NCBI GenBank assembly: GCA_029945375.1
Contig: CM057063.1
Coordinates: forward strand, 1,609,894 to 1,673,893
Direction of reading: 5' to 3'
DNA: 64,000 nucleotides
DNA from: Agaricus subrufescens
Lineage: Eukaryota; Basidiomycota; Agaricomycetes; Agaricales; Agaricaceae
Within the stretch, counting starts at the first letter, position 1. Every line of letters starts with the position of its first letter. The position numbers and the translations under genes were made by a program. Shown piece after piece: positions 9,251-18,692 of the stretch. The notes beneath the pieces were generated by a model. It saw only the letters and a list, made by a program, of their open reading frames with translations. It did not search any database and was not told where the DNA came from.

Positions 9251-11036
9251 TCAAACGGCAGACTCGTCCACCACAGCCTTGCCTTTGCCTTTGGACGGCG
9301 AGGAGCGAGAAGAGGAGGTAATGGGGACGACGGCCTCAGCGGCCACCTCCTCTTCAGAAGCATCTTCATCGGCGGCCTCCTCTCCAGCAAGTTCGTCATT
9401 GACAGAATCTTCAGAAGCCTCAGTTGGCTGGCGAAAGTGCATCTCCTGAGCCATCGTATTACGAGTTGAAAAACTAGCATGAAGGGGGGGCCTCTCCGGG
9501 AGGTTACTCCAGTAATGACCGCCACGGTGCAAGTCGTCGGTCTCATGAATAAAGTTCATCATGTCGCCGTAAGCCTGATAGAGACGAAGAGCGGCTTCAT
9601 GAGAAGCTTCGGGGGCGCCAGGGGACGGAAAGAATTGTTCACAAATCTCGAAAAGCGTATCGAGTTGCGAACGATCCTTGACGAGATGGGCGTTGACGAA
9701 ATAATCGGGATCGTGGGCATGCACTGCTCGAGCTTGCAAAATCTCCGCGGCGTGACAGGCACAATCAGACAGAAGACGAGCTTGGGACAATGACAGAAGC
9801 TTCTGTTGCATCGTCAATTGAGTGTAACCAACGCTAAGATTGCGCGCGGCAACACGAAGAGCTAGAAAAGAAGTAAAACCGACAAAATCAGTACAGAAAA
9901 AGACCAAAGAGAAAAGACGTACAGGACTCGCTAGAGAGACCATGAGAACGGAGGGCCTCGGCCAAGAATTGGACCACAGGCGCAGGCTTATTGTGGGAGC
10001 AATGGGAACGGCCTTTAGCGCGACAAGTTAAACATGCAGCACCAGCTATAGCAGCGCTGAGTTCGTCACGCACGTCCGCCGTCGCTGCCCGAGTCTCACC
10101 AGAAAGAGTATCGTAAGAATGATCACAGATGTTGAAATTCAACAAACAAGAGATACAACCGCCATCCGGGACCGCACGAGAGCAGATATCAGAAGCCATA
10201 GTGAAGAGGCTAGCCGTATGATCAAGGATGGGGGTGCCAGCAACAATACCATAGTCCCGTACTAAGTCGTCGCTACGACGTAAGCCTGTAAAAGAGCAGA
10301 TCAGCGAAACTAGTTTAAAAAGAAACGGAAGTCTTCAAAACATACCACTGCCACGAACCGGGGGGGGGTGTTTCTTATCGAATTTGGCCTTCTCAGTGAT
10401 AGTAAGCAAGGCGCCTTTGCGACGCTCGATAGGGTCCGCCTTCGGAGCTTTCGTTTTGGCAGGGAGGGTTGTTTTGGACGTGAAGCGGGAGGAGTAGCTT
10501 TGATTTTGGAAGCGGCAGCAGACTGACGCGCAGAGGTGCGAGGAGCTTTAGCGGAAACCACCTCAGGCGAAACAGAACGAGGGCGCTTCTGGCCGCGGGC
10601 TGGGCGCTCAGCAGAATCGTTAGCCAATTCGTCAACGCTTCCTTCGGCAGTTTCATCGGCGGAATCCTCGCTAGACACCGAACAATCAATAGCATCCCTA
10701 GTTAGTATCATCCTAAGGATCGACTCACGGATCAGAAGCAACGGGGTCCTCTACCTCAACAACGGGAAGAGGGTCCGGTTCAGCGGCTTGCAACTTCGCC
10801 AGTTTCTCGGCGAGGGCAGTCTCCTCAGCGCGAGCTTGTGCGAGTACGCGAGCAGCAGTCTTTGCAGTCAAAGAGGCCTTCAAAGCCACAAGCGCCGCCG
10901 ACGGAGGGGCAGATGTAGTAGCAGAAGAAGCGGCGACCTTTTCCTGTTTGATATGGGGCCGAGACTTAGATTTGGGAGCAGTTTGAGGCTTCGAGGCGAC
11001 AGTAGACTTGCGAGGCTTGGGTTTAGCAGCAGGCAT
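9251..11036 (-). pseudogene. Antisense cargo gene A of the gypsy element (four exons, one frameshift, Cys-cluster protein)
   Basis: Model: exons 11036-10729, 10670-10346, 10285-9923, 9861-9251, with introns of 58, 60 and 61 nt carrying standard donors (GTGAGT, GTATGT, GTACGT) and a TACTAAC branch site in the first. Exons total 1607 nt, one short of 536 codons. Within exon 2 the frame changes near 10476-10482, consistent with a one-base deletion. The product would be about 535 residues: a Lys/Ala-rich basic start, an acidic Ser/Asp stretch, a basic linker, then a cysteine-rich region (Cys near 246, 255, 258, 265, then C-x2-C-x7-C near 297-308, followed by SHN) that may bind zinc, and an acidic Ser-rich tail. 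No family recognised. Confidence 0.72.
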
Positions 11037-11088
11037 CGTAGAAGCAGGAGGCAAGAAACAAAGGACACGCTACCAAGCCAAGGAAACG

Positions 11089-11096
11089 TTTATATA
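11089..11096 (-). promoter_or_regulatory. TATA box of antisense gene A
   Basis: TATATAAA on the minus strand, 53-60 nt upstream of the gene A ATG (11036), the same layout as in gene B. Confidence 0.65.
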
Positions 11097-11641
11097 AGGC
11101 GTTCCCGGCCGAGTTGGTAGTTGGCCGAGCCCGTAACCGCCGTACCTAATAAAGCAACGCCACCTACCTAATCCTATGCCATCGCAGGAACACGATTAAA
11201 ATCGGACGAGACAAAAAGCACGGACGAGCTGTTTTGTCCATCCATACCAGTTACAGCGATGTTTCTGTCTCTACACAAGTGAGCTAGACAGTAAAAAGAC
11301 AGAAGAATCAGTAGCTATCGAGGAACGGAGGATAAGGTATAAAAATAGAAGCGGAGATAGCGAGTCCGATCAAGCGATGGAGGATCCGCCAACCCGGGAA
11401 CTAACTAGTTAACCCCGAGGTCCGAGATCTAAAAATATTCGCCACGTGTACCCAATATTCCGCACCCCGTAGTTAAAATGACAGGCAGACCGCTAGTTCC
11501 TAAAACATCAGCAACACGTGTGGCTAAAAGCACCCGAGGGATTCGCGTAGGCACAAGTCAGTATACCAGAAGCATGGCAACAGCCCCGATAAACTCAGAA
11601 ATATCCAGCAGTTCGATGACTGGGGACAGTCAGCTTATAGT
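11097..11641. other. Untranslated stretch between gene A promoter and polypurine tract
   Basis: No coding frame or recognised motif apart from scattered CTAG tetramers. It may hold upstream elements of antisense gene A. Confidence 0.5.
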
Positions 11642-11651
11642 GAGGGGGAGA
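11642..11651 (+). other. Polypurine tract
   Basis: GAGGGGGAGA lies directly 5' of the LTR start TGATACGG. This is the canonical position for plus-strand priming and it defines the LTR boundary. Confidence 0.75.
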
Positions 11652-13002
11652 TGATACGGCCCGCGCCGTTTTACGCGTAGAAATGTACTAGCTAGTATTT
11701 ACAAGGGTATAACACCCACTAGCCAAGGTGCAGGGTCAGAACCTAACCATCTCTCGACACCTCAATAGTATCTCTCGTAGTCTGATAAATCCGCCTTGAC
11801 TCTTATACGGGAAAACTGTACCGTGTAAGGCAAATATAGTCACTAGCTACCAGGAATGATCCGAGTAGAGGCATTAGATCTGGTGGTGACAACTAATTAG
11901 GCCGAAATACGACGATGACGCTCTAACTACCTAGACGAAACGTCGATTTATGCTTAGCGAAACTACAGATCACTCCTCCCGAGATATACTATTCGAAGCA
12001 GTTGACCCGCAGAAGACATCGGCTCGGACAGGGAACGGCTATCACGCAAACTAGCGAGCTGAAATCCCATCAGATTATCGTGGACCCACTAGCTAGCCGG
12101 ACATATCACCGATTAGGATTCTCATCACATATCGATAACGAATCTGAACGGATAGAACGTTCAGCCAAGCGGCCTTCGGCATTCTGAAACCTGACAACGT
12201 ACCCATGTGGATGCCAGGGGTAGCACAATGGGGACTAGCTACCATTGTTAGTTGGAAGGGGTAAGGTGCTAAGCGACGTCAGGCAGCACCTGCTCCAACC
12301 ATGATGATTGGTGCGGATAGGATCTATCCGTACCCTCAGCCCAGTCCATATGATACCCTTAGTAATAGTAGAACTACTTTGTTAATATTTGTACGCATAA
12401 TGTGAATATAAAAACCCTCTAGCTAGCGTCAAGAAAGGCAAGCAATCTCCGGCCCACGTCTAGCTTTGAGGATCGTGATTTGTAAAGTAGCGATCTAATA
12501 AGTGAATAACAACTAGCTTGCGAGAGAGCTTCTAGAAAAACTCAGACTAGTTCAGCAGTTCACGTCGGAGACGCTACCCGTTCAGAGAATTCACTAGGTT
12601 GACAGTGATACGATAGTTTAAGAGACTAGCTAGGCTACCATCGCACGCTTATATCCAGCAGAGGTGTAAGTCGGTGCTAGTTTGAGTTGTAATTGCGGAG
12701 TCGGTGGATAACTGGCGAGTTAGATCATCGCAGCTCCTCATTAAACGTCATTGGTGCGACTTAGTTTGGCTACAACGCAGTAGCTAGAGTTCAAAGTTCA
12801 CGTAGCCCTTCGGCCCGTTCGTAGCTAGAACAAGTTTGAGGATTCTTTTATTTGGAATTCCTTCTTTATTAACTTTAACTTCGAAATAACCTTTTCTCTT
12901 GAACATCTCCCCACGAACTTGCATTTACGAGTACTAGTTAGTGAAGTGTGGTGTGTTTATTAAACTAGCTACACCCTTAACGTTTCATTTACTACCTCTA
13001 CA
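11652..13002 (+). repeat. 3' LTR of the gypsy element
   Basis: 1351 bp beginning TGATACGG after the polypurine tract and ending TCTACA; the last 46 bp match the start of the window. No convincing coding frame inside. A TATA box lies at 12407-12414, so transcription (U3/R border) should begin about 30 bp after it, leaving an R-U5 leader of roughly 560 nt. Confidence 0.85.
12407..12414 (+). promoter_or_regulatory. LTR TATA box
   Basis: TATAAAAA in the sense orientation within the 3' LTR, the best core promoter candidate for genomic RNA of this element. Confidence 0.55.
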
Positions 13003-14250
13003 CCGTCATCAACGAAAGAAAGAATTGCAGTCAAAGGAAAAGGAGAAGAAAAGGAATCAACCTTGTCTCGAATGTTAACCCATCTGTCCAAAAGATGAAA
13101 AACAGGCGCAATATACAAAGCAGAAAGAATTGGAGAGAGCGCTGAACCTTGTCCTACACCTACGTTACTGTCAAATAGCAGAGATATTTCGTTTTTTATG
13201 GAGTATTGTGTTTTTCTGTCAACTAAATAGTCAGAGAAGAAATTACATATCTTGTTCGCAAAACCAAAATGTCTAAGAATTTGAAGTAAAGCGTTATGAT
13301 TAAGAGAGGGGAAAAACTGGGCGACATCAAAAGCAATAACGGACGTGACTTTTTTGTGGGCCCACCCCGATCTTACGTGGTGGGTGAGGGCAACGGCAGC
13401 GTCTTCGACGGATTGTTGGATGATACTGCCGGTTTGGCATGGGTGGATGGCGCAAGTGGCGACTCCCTCGAACTGAAGTCGCCTGGCAATCATTTTCTCA
13501 ATGAGTTTCCCCATTGTGTTGAGCAAGACGATGGGCCTGAACGATTTGGCCCTGTCATAAGAGGGTTTACCCGGCTTCGGTATGACTACCGAGACCGAGT
13601 TTTTGAAGTGCTTTGGCCATTTACCTAATTCGATGCAAAGGTTAGCTATAGTGGTCATCAACAAAATTCTTGAATCGAGAAGACGGACCATGTCCTCTCA
13701 TCAAACATTCCAATTTCCTCCACCATTCTGTCAAGGTTAGTGGTTCGGTTGCTCGCTGAATTGTAGGTAACGTGAAGAGTGTTGAAAAGTGCGTCCTTAT
13801 CGAGGCACGGTTTACCTTTATTGTCCAAGATTGCTTCTACAGCCTCCATCTTGCATTCCCTTGCCCATGGCATAAGGTTCCATGGTCTTTGATTGTCAGT
13901 GGCGATTTCTTCAATCCTTTTGTCGAAGTGTTCCCTTTTGGCAGCTCGGATGGTGCATTTAAGTTCCGTGCGAGCTTTGAAGTTCTTGCGTCCATTGATG
14001 TGCTTGCTGTACTCCTTGTACGCCTTTTTGCAATCTTCATTCCACCATTTCTTACCGTGGCGGCTGAGTTTGCTTTCGTGTGCGTTTGTTTTCCAGGCCT
14101 TGTCGAAAATTGCTGCAATTTGTTCAAGTACCTCCTCGAGTTCCTCCTTGGTGCGGACAGTACTGATTTTGACACTGCCAAGCTTGGTCGTGACCGTTCC
14201 TGTGCACTCGGTGCTACAGGTGGGGCCATCATCATTCTAAGTGCCGCCGT
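13003..14250 (-). pseudogene. Tad-like LINE ORF2 fragment (linker and reverse transcriptase) cut by the gypsy element
   Basis: The minus strand encodes part of a non-LTR retrotransposon ORF2. From about 14195 down to 13700 comes the region before the RT (KEELEEVLEQ, then KKWWNEDCKKAYKEY, RPWNLMPWAREC, NTLHVTYNSASNR, ERTWSVFSI). After a frame break at about 13685, where the APGPD-like RT start seems deleted, the RT continues (VVIPKPGKPSYDRAKSFRPIVLLN; FDVAQFFPSLNH; QGSALSPILS) to FVDDG. The gypsy LTR begins exactly there, removing everything after the catalytic Asp-Asp box. Dead copy. Confidence 0.85.
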
Positions 14251-14740
14251 GAAGGTGTGCGCTGTCCCCTCTGCGGCGGTCCTCATTGGGAGGAGTCGCA
14301 TCATCTTATGGTTCCAGCCGCTTCGGTTGAGAACCGGCATTGCGTGAACTGTACCGCGTCGAAGCGGGAAAAGCGTAATCACTCCGCCTTGGACAGAAAG
14401 AGTTGTCCGTTCTGGGCACATCGCTTTGATAGGGAATGGCTTCATCGCCAATTTCCGCCGAAGAAGATCTAACAGAGGTGTCGTGTATCTTTAACCACTT
14501 CTATTTTTCACTTTCACCTCTCACCATCTTGTAAGTATCAATTCGGACTTTCTTTTATGCATACCACTTCGATTCTATGGAACATTCTCTAGTTTACGTA
14601 TGCAGTTTATTCTTACACTAGTTATCTCTCTGGTGTAGGGCTGGCAGGTGATGTAAAGCCGGGGGAACGCGTTATGGCACCCCACGTACGAGGCCGGTTT
14701 TGAAATAAACCCCGTTGATTACAAAAAAGAAAAAAAAAAT
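14191..14740 (+). pseudogene. LINE fragment with two zinc knuckles and a poly(A)-like tail, opposite strand
   Basis: The plus strand encodes a CCHC knuckle (C-x2-C-x4-H-x4-C near 14192-14233), then CPLCGGPH, then CVNC...CPFWAHRFDREWL and a stop at 14470-14472, as in the zinc-finger end of LINE gag-like ORF1 proteins. An in-frame TGA lies just upstream. About 250 bp of untranslated sequence follows and ends in an A-rich tail (14721-14739) abutting copia sequence. Together with the inverted RT piece on its left it may be a twin-primed LINE insertion, or two separate fragments. Confidence 0.65.
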
Positions 14741-15701
14741 GCATTTTTTATAGTGAGGCTGAAGAGATTTGTGTTTATCTCACTGTATATGCACATAGGC
14801 AGTGCACCCCCATACTCAGAGGTGGGAAACGTTGGGCTTTTGCCTATAGAATGCTTGGAAGGGAGTACAACCAGGGAGAGACAATGTAGGAAGCCTATTC
14901 CATACATGCACCATAGAAGAGATGCATTCACCCCAGAAACTTGGGGGCAATTTCGACTCAGAGAGCATGGCAGTGATTTTTTCCCCCATAGTTCTGTTAG
15001 CTCTTTCAGCTAGACCATTCTGCTGAGGCCTGTTGTGAGTAGAATGCCTCCTGTCAATGCCACACTGCTCTGTGAAGGCCAGGAACGCTTTAGACATGTA
15101 TTCACCACCTTTATTGTCCTGTAGAGCACGCATTTTGACTCCTAGCTGGTTTTCAGCCCAAGATTTATAGATTTTGAACACTTCAAAGGCCTCAGACTTG
15201 CTTTTCAGCAGATATACAGCCCGGAAATGTGTTGCATTGTCTATAAATGTGATCCAGTACTTGTAGCCTGAGTGGGAAGCAACTGGGAGCGGTCCATGGA
15301 GGTCTGAGTGCACCAGCTCAAGTGGGGATTGATTATGGCTGGTAGAGGAGGGGAAAGGAAGCAAATGCATCTTGCCAGCAAGGCAGGGCTCACATATGGG
15401 GTCAGGGGACGCTTTAGAGTCAATTTTGAGGCCTGTAACAAGCTCCTTGTTCACCATAGACCTCACATCAGCATAATTGTGGTGAATAAAGTGACAATGC
15501 CATAGGGAGAGGTCACAGGGGAGTGTAGAGACCAAAAAAGTGGCCTCCAAGGTCAAGGTTGAGCCATCTAGCTCAGCAGAGTTGTTAGGGTTGATTGTAG
15601 CGGTGAAAGGCGTTGTACCCTTGCAGCAGAAGGCCATAGAACAAGCAGAGATGGTGATGATGAAATTCTTGTGCTGTGCAAGGTATAGACAAGACAGCAA
15701 G
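14741..15701 (-). pseudogene. Ty1/copia integrase fragment
   Basis: The minus strand encodes a copia Pol segment: gag-pre-integrase region (WHCHFIHHNYADV; CEPCLAGKM), then integrase core with HSDLHGP, QDNKGGEY and NGLAERANRT carrying the three acidic residues. The frame runs from about 15700 to 14816, then is cut by two TGA codons (in the stretches HL*VWGC and IQ*DKHK) where relatives have arginine or lysine. The copy stops at the LINE tail near 14740; its RT part would lie on the other side of the nest, outside the window. Confidence 0.9.
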
Positions 15702-15725
15702 TGTTAGACTGCCCCAGCAGTCTTG

Positions 15726-15999
15726 TGTTAGAGTGCCCCAACAGTCTTGTATATGGACTTAGAGATGGTACGACTTTCTGATCATGTGATATATTAGTAA
15801 GCACATGTTGAACTTGTCTGTGAACGCTCTAGAAGCCTTTAGCTTCTTAGACTTGTTCACAGGTGAGTATAGAGTTCTGTATCTTGATAGATAGCTTCTT
15901 AGACTTGTTCACAGAATATCTCATTCATTTCTAATCTGATTCACTTGTTACTGCCACCGTTAGAACTGTCTCCATATGCACTACAATCTACCTCTGACA
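15726..15999 (+). repeat. Copia 5' LTR (about 274 bp)
   Basis: Begins TGTTAGAGTGCCCC and ends CTCTGACA, followed by a PBS-like GGTTATGGGCCCC (16000-16012), the usual initiator-Met type primer site of copia elements. The first 24 bp are preceded by a diverged tandem copy (15702-15725). Inside, the 22-bp sequence AGCTTCTTAGACTTGTTCAC AG occurs twice, near 15841 and 15893. Confidence 0.7.
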
Positions 16000-16122
16000 G
16001 GTTATGGGCCCCAGCTTCTAACTGCTGAAAAAACGAGTTTTTAATCAACACTTTCATTCATTCATCTATCTTTCTCTACTCTCCTTCATCTATTTCGCTT
16101 CCCCTGCTCTCAAATCGACTCT

Positions 16123-16602
16123 GATGGCTTCTGGAATGCCCACATTTGCAAAACTCAATGCGGAGAACTACACAACGTGGTCTGGCAAGATGGAGGCGTG
16201 GCTGTGAGCTTCTGGGCTATGGAGAATCATCTCTGGCAAGCAGAAGTCCCCCACTGTCTCCTCTACTGTTACCCAGGCTGAAGCGGACACTCTGGACACT
16301 TATGAGGCTTGTTGTGACAAGGCTGCTGGATGGCTATTCCTTATGGTTGAACAGGAGCAGAGAGTACACTTCAATGGCATCCAGGATGACCCCATGAAGA
16401 TGTGGGAGGCTCTGGAGGCTGTACACAGGCAGAAGAAGGCTGGAATGTGATTCAATGCCTATGATGACCTCTTCAGCATCCAAAAACTCGAAGCGGAGTC
16501 CCTACAGTCTCTCATCAACAGGGTAGAGGGCTGCAAATATTGCATTAAGGAGTTGAGACCCTCCTCCTTCACTCTGATGACAGCCATGCAACACCTGTAA
16601 CT
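16123..16602 (+). pseudogene. Copia Gag fragment (UBN2/gag-like), inverted relative to the integrase piece
   Basis: Starting at ATG 16123 the frame reads a copia Gag N-terminus (KLNAENYTTWSGKMEAWL, later AAGWLFLMVEQEQRVHF, KMWEALEAVHRQKKAGM, FNAYDDLFSIQKL). It is broken by two TGA codons (after MEAWL and after KKAGM) and ends TAA near 16600. It follows the plus-strand copia LTR and PBS directly, so it belongs to a second, truncated copia copy that inserted beside or into the minus-strand one. Confidence 0.85.
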
Positions 16603-17436
16603 CAATTCTATTTCAACTTTTTATAAAAAAATTTTATTACTCGGTTAAAATAAAAACCTATTTAATTAATAGTTTAACACTTGGCACATTCAATAATACT
16701 TCATGTTTAGTAGTGATTTGAGCTCTTGCCCATTCTTTGCAATCTTAGGTTATAATCTTTTTTTTTTCATTTATACACACTAGCACTTTTTACCCTCTGC
16801 TTGTAAAGCTCTTACCCTTCCATCAACATATTGTTTTCAATTAGATATGATTACAATCTATTATTCTCAATATCCTGAGCCTATTTATGTCTTTATTAGT
16901 CATCAGAAACAAGCCCTGGTACACTTGTACAGATACTCTCCAAAGTCTACTATATATTTATGTAAGTACAGGCTTGTGCAGGAAGGTCAAAGCTTTTGTT
17001 TGCTCTTTGATTGATTGTTACATAAGCACCAACATTTATAGCATTAATTGGAACAATCAGCTTCCCAGCAAGTGTGTTGTTTGTGTGCAAAGAATAGATG
17101 AAAATATATTTCTACCTAAGGATGACCATATTTATGTCAGCAAATAAGTCTTTAAATGGCATAAATTACATAATACAATATATTATTGTACTTAGATGAC
17201 TGTTCTAATATAAATCACATCATGAACCTTGAAAACATTGTAATAATAAGCTAGAGATTAAAGATTTACTACTTAATAAAGTTTCTAATGTTTAGAGTAG
17301 CATATAGATGGATTCTGATATCATATCAGCAGCATTTGATCAGATTTTGATGGTATCAATACCAAATCTACCATTTGTAGCTTTGATAGCCAGAAAATAG
17401 TATCCTCTGCCTTGATAAGTAGCCAATTCTGTATTT
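16603..17436. other. AT-rich stretch without recognised gene
   Basis: AT-rich, with short frames only. An 86-codon frame at 16887-17147 has no recognisable motif. Probably degraded transposon sequence. Confidence 0.55.
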
Positions 17437-17655
17437 TCAGTGCACAGGGACAAAACTGTTCCAATGATGCTCTGACTTAAAGCTATTATATAATGACCAA
17501 TAATGACTGTACAGTCACATAACATCACACAATGGTAGCTTAGATATTAAGGTATATGCATAAATATCCTCAAGATTTTAAACATTTTATGTGCACTGGT
17601 ATATAGCATTCTTTGCAAAGGTACAAAACATTGGAACAGTTTTGTCCCCCACTGT
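17437..17655. mobile_element. Short Tc1/mariner-type MITE
   Basis: Bounded by imperfect terminal inverted repeats: GACAAAACTGTTCCAATG at the left (about 17448-17465), and its reverse complement ending ...CCCCCACTGTA at 17655. A TA dinucleotide flanks the right end. It contains no transposase and sits inside the transposase fragment described next. Confidence 0.6.
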
Positions 17656-18025
17656 ATATGTATTGCTGTTTGAGGAGAGGACATCTCTTCTTTACAACAG
17701 CTCTAAATGAACTCTCTTTGAGAGCATTTCTGACTGTTTGAGGATGTACTGGATTGGGAATGATGTTGTTGATATACTGAGCACCCTGAACTGCATTATC
17801 CAGCTGGCCAGTAGTGATTTGGTGAATGATTGCCCTTTTGTCCTGAGAAAAAAGCTTAGCTGGATGACCTCCTAACATGTTCTCCTTGTCCTCATCAACC
17901 TCTTTCTTAATCCTCCCCACAGTATACTTCCTCAGACCAGTTCTAGACTGACTTTGATGAACAGAATAGCCTTCTTGAAGAAGAGAGATGACAGAGGAGT
18001 GTTGAGTAGAAGAACTAGCTTTCAT
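17656..18025 (-). pseudogene. Tc1/mariner transposase N-terminal fragment
   Basis: The minus-strand frame starting at ATG 18025 gives the paired helix-turn-helix DNA-binding part of a Tc1-like transposase (LLQEGYSVHQSQSRTGLRKY, DEDKENMLGGHPAKL, IIHQITTGQLDNAVQ, NPVHPQTVRNALKESSFRAVVKK). It ends after PLLKQQ at the MITE; no DDE catalytic domain follows, so it is non-functional. Confidence 0.82.
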
Positions 18026-18331
18026 GGTGGTGGTTTAAGGTCAAGATAAGATTTGATCAAACTTTGATGATGTAAATTGATACAAACAAAATCACATGAC
18101 ATTCTCAAATATTCCTGTATTTCTTTGGATTTCTATGAGGGCTCTAGAACAAGATTTGTCTCAGCTGAGTAGAGAGTCAAAAAACTGTCCCAATGATTGA
18201 TTATTTTGTTGATTTAATTTCTCAGTCAGTTTCCAATCAATTTATGTAATCCAAAATACTCCTAATAGATCACATGCTAGGCTACTATAGATAATTATTA
18301 CGTAATGTTCTGCAATGTTCCCACAGTGCTA

Positions 18332-18340
18332 TAACTGAAA
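18332..18340. repeat. 9-bp target site duplication, left copy
   Basis: TAACTGAAA directly before the left terminal inverted repeat, identical to 23658-23666 directly after the right one. Confidence 0.85.
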
Positions 18341-18692
18341 CAGGCTCCTACCCAGCTCGCTCGACATCGTTCGCACGTTTGGCAAATAGAGCCAAACACC
18401 GCGTTGAGAGGTGTGCTCACTCAGGGAGCGGCTGGCACCAAACGTCGAACGGCCATCACCGTGATGGATTCCCGCGCGTGTCAAAGCCTTAGATATATTA
18501 TGAAATTGAACTTAGCATGATTATCAATATGTGACCGTAACACAGCCCAAATGAGGCAAATGCAGTTTAAGTTGGTGCTCATGAAGTGCACCGTCGATGG
18601 GTTCTGCAATGAACTTCCATAGACAGTCGTCTCAGCTTCATGTACACGTAGCTATGTAGCAAGGCTGTCCTACCTTTCTCTGTCACCATACC

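Larger units (their letters stand above)
1..13002 (+). mobile_element. Ty3/gypsy LTR retrotransposon with antisense gene cargo, 5'-truncated by window edge
   Basis: The first 46 bases match 12957-13002 apart from one base, so the window opens at the end of the 5' LTR and the 3' LTR closes the element. A primer-binding site follows the 5' LTR at 49 and a purine tract (11642-11651) precedes the 3' LTR. Internal order is gag, protease, RT-RNaseH-integrase, which places it in Ty3/gypsy. Between pol (ends 6983) and the purine tract are about 4.6 kb with two antisense, intron-bearing genes. The full element would be about 14.3 kb, very long for a fungal gypsy element. The LTR ends in CA at 13002; the next five bases, CCGTC, are the expected target duplication, but the partner copy lies outside the window. 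Confidence 0.95.

Noticed and set aside
10360..10368. Run of nine G as site of the gene A frameshift
   Set aside because: Downstream exon phases fit with nine bases; the frame break is located earlier, near 10476-10482.
12002..12187. Short frame inside the 3' LTR
   Set aside because: 61 codons, no motif, typical of chance.
16887..17147. 86-codon plus-strand frame in the AT-rich region
   Set aside because: No domain, AT-driven composition, lies among degraded transposons.
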